Shown piece by piece: positions 60,445 to 64,000 of a stretch of 64,000 nucleotides of DNA. Origin of the DNA: Chryseobacterium koreense CCUG 49689 (GTDB taxonomy: Bacteria > Bacteroidota > Bacteroidia > Flavobacteriales > Weeksellaceae). The notes under the pieces were generated by a model. It had not been told where the DNA came from. It made no database searches and worked only from the letters and a program-made list of their open reading frames with translations. The position numbers were made by a program, and so were the translations under genes. The DNA is taken from the NCBI RefSeq assembly GCF_001045435.1, contig NZ_LFNG01000008.1:52475-116474 (forward strand), written 5' to 3'. The first letter of the stretch is position 1; every line of letters starts with the position of its first letter.

Positions 60445-61035
60445 TTAATTCAATTTTTCCACTCTTGCTAATGGTTTGAAAATATAAATTTTCCCGGTAT
60501 CGAGGTTTTTGCAAAGATAGTTAATTTTACGCTTTTCCTGGATGATGTAGGTGTGTTTGCGATAAAGGAAGCGGTCGCCGATATTCAGGTCTTCAATATA
60601 GGAGCTTTCATCGTGGAAGTCTTCGATGTGGAAGTATTTCACCAGCTCCGGACTCGCCATGAAGTTGGCTTTTGGTGATCGGGAAAACTTTAGGATCATG
60701 GGTTTCAGATCTTCCGCATAGACTGAAATACTTTCCAAAAGCATCTCGCGGAAGGTGTGCTTCCATTCCGCGCCATGGGGAAAAATTTTGCGGCCGAATT
60801 GTTCGAAAGCGATCAAATGGGCCAGTTCGTGAGTGAGCACAAAAAAGAAAAGTTGCGGCTGAAGCGTGGAATTGATCGTGATCTGGTGGGACTTGTCGGG
60901 CATTTTCCGGTAATCGCCCAGCTTGGAGTTTCTGCCTCTGGTTATTTTGATGTGGATATAGTATTCGCCGAACCACTTCCGAAGAAAAGGCAGTGCGTTT
61001 TCGGGCAGATATTTTTCTAAAGAAGAGACAGACAC
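60445..61035 (-). CDS. SprT-like zinc metalloprotease-fold protein
   Basis: This protein has the SprT-like core: FVLTHELAHLIAFEQFG, an HExxH zinc motif, with a third His in FPHGAEWKHTF. I prefer the GTG at 61035 (VSVSSLEKYLPENAL, 196 residues), which matches where homologues begin as I recall. An ATG at 61107 would add 24 unusual residues. Family members include the DNA-protein crosslink protease Spartan and small bacterial SprT. Role here is unknown. It lies upstream of the guanylyltransferase with two bases between. Confidence 0.8.
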   Translation of the reverse strand: MSVSSLEKYLPENALPFLRKWFGEYYIHIKITRGRNSKLGDYRKMPDKSHQITINSTLQPQLFFFVLTHELAHLIAFEQFGRKIFPHGAEWKHTFREMLLESISVYAEDLKPMILKFSRSPKANFMASPELVKYFHIEDFHDESSYIEDLNIGDRFLYRKHTYIIQEKRKINYLCKNLDTGKIYIFKPLARVEKLN

Positions 61036-61145
61036 CTGAAATACAAAATATAGATTACGAAGGGTGAAAATAGGACTAATAGTTGCAACTTCAAAATTAA
61101 TTTGCAAATTCTGTTTCCACTTCTGCCATCTTTAGCTTTCGTCTT

Positions 61146-62495
61146 TTATAGGCTCAATGGAATTCCCGCATAGAAATTCAGCAGCTTCATGCTGAAGAGG
61201 TAGTTGTATTTCGCCTGTGCAACCGAACCTTGCGCATTGGCGTAATTGTTTCTGGCAATATTCAGGTCATAGATGGTGGTTCGGCCGGCTTCGTAACTCT
61301 TTTCCGCGAAATCCAGGGCTAGTTTTGAACTTTTTTCTGCTTCCATTGCTGCGAGGTAAGCCTGATAATTGCTTTCTGCATCAAACTGTGCTTTTTGCAC
61401 ATTCTGCAAGACCTCCTGTTTTTGCTGCTGCAGGGTGGTTTTGGCGATCTCTTCGTTGATTTTTGATTGCTCCACATTCAGGCGGGTGATTCCCTTGTTG
61501 AAAATGGGAATGCTCGCAGACAAGCCCAGTTGCTGGCCGAAGTTGTCTTTGTACTGTTTGAAAAAACTGCTTTCCTTGATTGGGTTTCCATTGATGTCTA
61601 TCCCCGCGGTATTGGTAACCAGAGAATTGAAGTAGGAAGTCCCGATTCCGGCGGATGCAGAAACAGTCGGCCAGAATGCGGTTTTGGTAATTTCGGTTTG
61701 GGCTTCGGCAGATTTTATTCTGGTTTCCGCAGCCTTAATTTGCGGCTGATTTTCAAAGGCCTGAGTGATGATGTTTTCTGCGGAGTATAACGGTGCGTCT
61801 AAAGCAGAAGTGACAGGAACATCCTGGATGTCAAAGCTTTTGTAATCTGGCAGCTGAAGCAGCATTGCCAGGGAAAAAAGACTTCTTTTCGTATTGATTT
61901 GTGCGGTTTTCACATTTTGTTTTTCTCTAGCCAAAGCGGCTTCCGCTTCCGCCAAAACAGTTTGAGAGGTGGTTCCTACTTCAGTGGTTATTTTTGCCCT
62001 TTGGTAGAGTTTTTCGGCGTTTTCAAGTGCGCTGCTGGAAATTTTGGTGATTTCTCGGTTGAGCAGCACGGACAGATATTGCTGTGCGATTTGGAGGGAG
62101 ATATCGTTTTTCACGCGGTCCAGGTCAAACTGACTTGCTTGCACGTCATATTCGGATTTTCTGATGTTTTTTTCCAGTCTGCCGTGGTTGAAAACCAGAA
62201 TGTCTGCACCTACCCCCGCACTGTTGGTGAAATTATCATTTCTGTTGCTGTTTCCAAAAACATCTCTTCCCTGCCCGAAATTCACATTATTATTGATATT
62301 TCCCGAAACTGTTGGGAGGTACTGTTTTTTTGAAACCTGCAGGTTGTTATCTGAGATTTTTCTTGAAAACTGGTTCTGCATGACCTGCAGGTTATTTTCA
62401 ACCGCATAGTTCACACATTCCTGCAGCGTCCATTTCTTTTGGGAAAACGCAAGAACCGAAAGGAAAGTAAAAACGAAAAGTGCCGACTTTTTCAT
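61146..62495 (-). CDS. TolC family outer membrane efflux protein
   Basis: This 449-residue exported protein has a signal peptide (ending LSVLAFSQ). It shows the duplicated helical-hairpin pattern of TolC/OEP, with two long coiled stretches (about 105-220 and 330-430). WTLQECVNYAVENNL at the N-terminus and YEAGRTTIYDLNIARNNY near residue 400 are standard family segments. It forms the exit tunnel of tripartite efflux or type I secretion. No membrane-fusion protein or inner-membrane pump is in the window, so the cargo is unknown. Confidence 0.93.
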   Translation of the reverse strand: MKKSALFVFTFLSVLAFSQKKWTLQECVNYAVENNLQVMQNQFSRKISDNNLQVSKKQYLPTVSGNINNNVNFGQGRDVFGNSNRNDNFTNSAGVGADILVFNHGRLEKNIRKSEYDVQASQFDLDRVKNDISLQIAQQYLSVLLNREITKISSSALENAEKLYQRAKITTEVGTTSQTVLAEAEAALAREKQNVKTAQINTKRSLFSLAMLLQLPDYKSFDIQDVPVTSALDAPLYSAENIITQAFENQPQIKAAETRIKSAEAQTEITKTAFWPTVSASAGIGTSYFNSLVTNTAGIDINGNPIKESSFFKQYKDNFGQQLGLSASIPIFNKGITRLNVEQSKINEEIAKTTLQQQKQEVLQNVQKAQFDAESNYQAYLAAMEAEKSSKLALDFAEKSYEAGRTTIYDLNIARNNYANAQGSVAQAKYNYLFSMKLLNFYAGIPLSL

Positions 62496-62535
62496 TAAGG
62501 ATTTTAGTGGATAAGACGAAAAAACCCTGATTTTG

Positions 62536-62928
62536 TTACAGTGAATTTTTCAATTCTGTAATCCTGGTCATCACCGGCATGGAGAAAATCCCGCTTCGCT
62601 GCAGATAAGTTTCGTAAAAAACCTTTGCTTTTTCGGCGAAATCTTTGTTTGGGGTTTCTTTGTTTTTAAAATAGAAGAGGTGTCCCAAGAGTTCAAAATA
62701 GGGAATGTGGTGTGAACTGTCTTTGGCGTCGATCAGCGCGGTGATTTCTTCCGGGGATTTTGCGGAAAGCTCCTCAAAAGTCATTTTGAAGGTGTCATTC
62801 ATATTGGTTTCGAAGGTTCTTTGCAGTTCTTCGGGGAGTGTTCCTTCATTTTTTCCGAGGAGGAGTGTGGCCAGCATTTCGCTGAACTGTTTTACGATGC
62901 GGATGATGTAGTCTTTGTCGTGGATCAT
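62536..62928 (-). CDS. Small helical hypothetical protein, possibly DUF6483-like
   Basis: This 130-residue soluble protein opens with HDKDYIIRIVKQFSEMLATLLLGKNEG, which resembles the start of DUF6483-type proteins (DYIxRxIEQ), and continues as helices with a TPR-like second half (FAEKAKVFYETYLQRSG). No signal peptide. Function unknown. It lies just upstream of tolC on the same strand (40-base gap) and may share its transcript. The upstream side is the unusual G-rich stretch. Confidence 0.6.
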   Translation of the reverse strand: MIHDKDYIIRIVKQFSEMLATLLLGKNEGTLPEELQRTFETNMNDTFKMTFEELSAKSPEEITALIDAKDSSHHIPYFELLGHLFYFKNKETPNKDFAEKAKVFYETYLQRSGIFSMPVMTRITELKNSL

Positions 62929-63244
62929 GGGATGGAGTTAACGGTTGTTTTTAAGTGGATCAATTTTGGCGGATGATGTTTTAGCCGCCGAAATAGAAGC
63001 CAAAGGTACGGAAGTGGTGCTCACTGTGCAATGCGGCCGGTTTTAAAGTGCGTATAAATGTTCGGTTTTGTGCAGCGGTTTTGCAGGATGGATTGCCATG
63101 ACGCCGGAGTGGTTTGCCGGATGTATGTTGCTGTGCGACAATATACTATGGAATGGGGGGTGGAGGATATTGGTAAAAAGGGGTGAAAACACGGTGGTTT
63201 GGTATTGTTTGAAAGGCTAATTTTGAATCATAAAACTAATAACC
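62929..63244. other. G-rich intergenic stretch of unusual composition
   Basis: These 316 bases have no convincing gene. The plus strand is markedly G-rich (runs such as GGGGGGTGG near 63157 and several TGCNG words), unlike the AT-rich gaps elsewhere. At the right end is a promoter for the HTH gene. It may be a remnant of transferred DNA. Confidence 0.5.
63198..63225 (+). promoter_or_regulatory. Candidate promoter of the HTH gene
   Basis: TTTG at 63198-63201 and TAATTTTG at 63218-63225, spacer 16 bases (shorter than the usual 18-19). The leader to 63245 is about 15 bases. Confidence 0.5.
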
Positions 63245-63523
63245 ATGGAATCTTTATTTAATTTAAGCATGGCGAAGCTTGAGCAACTGCATGCCGAACA
63301 GCAGCAACTGCACCGCCAAATCGAACGAGGACAATTTCCGTTTACTGAAGCGCTGATTCTGGAGGAATCCGAACTGGCGAAGTTCCTGCAGGTGACCACG
63401 CGCACGATGCGCAAGTACCGCAAGCAGAAGTGTTTTCGGTACATCAAACTTGGGGGGCGAATCTTTTACTTAAAGCCATTGCTGTATGTTGATCTGGTGC
63501 AGCTATGCCGGCAGATCAAATAG
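63245..63523 (+). CDS. Helix-turn-helix (MerR/excisionase-like) small DNA-binding protein
   Basis: This 92-residue protein has a predicted helical coil at residues 1-35 (LEQLHAEQQQLHRQIERGQ), then an HTH_17-like domain: LEESELAKFLQVTTRTMRKYRKQ, then RYIKLGGRIFYL, the wing. Such proteins are common in Bacteroidota mobile elements as excisionase-like or regulator genes. Codon use is GC-richer than the neighbours, and it lies between the G-rich stretch and a repeat field. This suggests an accessory origin. Target unknown. Confidence 0.8.
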   Translation: MESLFNLSMAKLEQLHAEQQQLHRQIERGQFPFTEALILEESELAKFLQVTTRTMRKYRKQKCFRYIKLGGRIFYLKPLLYVDLVQLCRQIK

Positions 63524-64000
63524 GTGGCATGGTGTAAATGCCAGTTCTAAAAAGACCTAATGAAAGGAAAGTTTTTTTAAGATGGCATTCATATGGAATG
63601 CAAACTTTCTTTGATCTGTCTTTCTACACAGATACTGCTCCTCCGGAGCATTTGGTGTTGTTTTTAGAAATAGAAATCCCGGTAAAATGGTTGAGGCATA
63701 CGTAAATTCTTGGTATTTTTAATGTGTTTCAACGTGGTTTTCTGACCACCAAATCATTAAAAACAGAATAGCTCCGTAGGAGTTTGAAGTTTGTAGCCAC
63801 CTATAAGTACAGCATGACGGCACTTCGTAGAAGTGCGAAGTTATTTTGGCGGTTTCGTATGTGTAGAAAGCCGGAAGGACAGCACCCAAAAGGCGTTAAT
63901 GGCGACAACGTTTCACTCCTACGGAGTGATTGGTCTGCAACCGTATCAGAGCTACAAACTTCTCACTCCTACGGAGTGGTGATTTCCAACCATATCAGAG
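63524..64000. repeat. Field of short palindromes and ~50-base direct repeats
   Basis: No gene is seen in these 477 bases. Palindromes occur in a row: TGCTCC-TCC-GGAGCA (63636-63650), CTCC-GTA-GGAG (63772-63782), GCACTTC-GTA-GAAGTGC (63820-63836), CACTCC-TAC-GGAGTG at 63914-63928 and again at 63964-63978. The last two head ~50-base direct repeats that both contain CAACC(A/G)TATCAGAG. The array runs off the window. It is REP-like (dispersed palindromic) in style. It is not CRISPR: the stems are inverted, and no constant repeat plus unique spacers are seen. Confidence 0.75.

Noticed and set aside
60443..60514. Longer start for mannose-1-phosphate guanylyltransferase
   Set aside because: It overlaps the SprT-like gene and does not match the family. 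The family start is MTLSNNYCVIMAGG.
63524..64000. CRISPR array
   Set aside because: The repeat units are palindromic and only two share a 50-base layout. There are no regular repeats with unique spacers and no cas genes.

Overview
The window looks like a piece of the chromosome of a Bacteroidota, most likely a member of the Chryseobacterium group (Weeksellaceae). The support is the AT-rich base use, promoters of the TTTG-N18/19-TAnnTTTG type, and family content: TonB-dependent receptors with carboxypeptidase-like N-domains, a SprE/PorW-like type IX secretion lipoprotein, a fused MurF-alanine racemase, ExbB/ExbD/TonB, 2TM-domain proteins and LytS/LytTR signalling. The genus is an inference. 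Genes are densely packed and ordinary in composition except at the right edge (from about 62.9 kb). I see no integrase, phage, CRISPR or insertion sequence. One tRNA gene (Val, UAC) and no rRNA are present.

Layout: 1-10.7 kb is mostly minus strand: a truncated outer-membrane receptor, a JmjC-like protein (plus), an M14 peptidase, LepA and an ECF sigma operon. 10.8-15.3 kb is a plus-strand run (DUF2520-like, KdsC, Maf, SprE/PorW-like). 15.3-21.8 kb is minus strand (TsaB, SDR, YraN, LD-carboxypeptidase, LysE, RNase R, RpiB). 21.85-22.52 kb is a 667-base gene-free AT-rich gap between divergent rpiB and pgk. It holds a cluster of DnaA-box-like 9-mers and tandem repeats and is my candidate for the replication origin. 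23.8-33.5 kb is minus strand: PagL-like, methyltransferase, MnmG, then tdk / murF-alr / patatin-barrel / ybeY. mnmG is flanked by two perfect parS palindromes, the binding site of the segregation protein ParB. 33.5-38.8 kb is a plus-strand run (acidic protein, MurC-like ligase, RsmI, FabG, membrane protein).

38.8-48 kb holds a DUF885 peptidase, an acidic unknown, an exbB-exbD-tonB-folC operon, tRNA-Val, and a five-gene cassette in which 2TM proteins surround a LytS-like histidine kinase and end in a LytTR regulator. 48-57 kb has MnmA, two outer-membrane proteins, a Cu/Zn superoxide dismutase-like lipoprotein and ClpC. 56.8-62.9 kb has two glycosyltransferases, SufE, mannose-1-phosphate guanylyltransferase, a SprT-like protein and TolC. 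The last kilobase is different: a G-rich stretch, a small helix-turn-helix gene, and a field of short palindromes and 50-base repeats running off the window.

The themes are cell-envelope building (KDO, peptidoglycan, LPS sugars, outer-membrane enzymes), translation and tRNA modification (LepA, TsaB, MnmG, MnmA, YbeY, RsmI), and membrane stress or signalling (ECF operon, 2TM/LytTR cassette). The most notable signal is the origin-like DnaA-box cluster lying 3.4-5.4 kb from a pair of parS sites.
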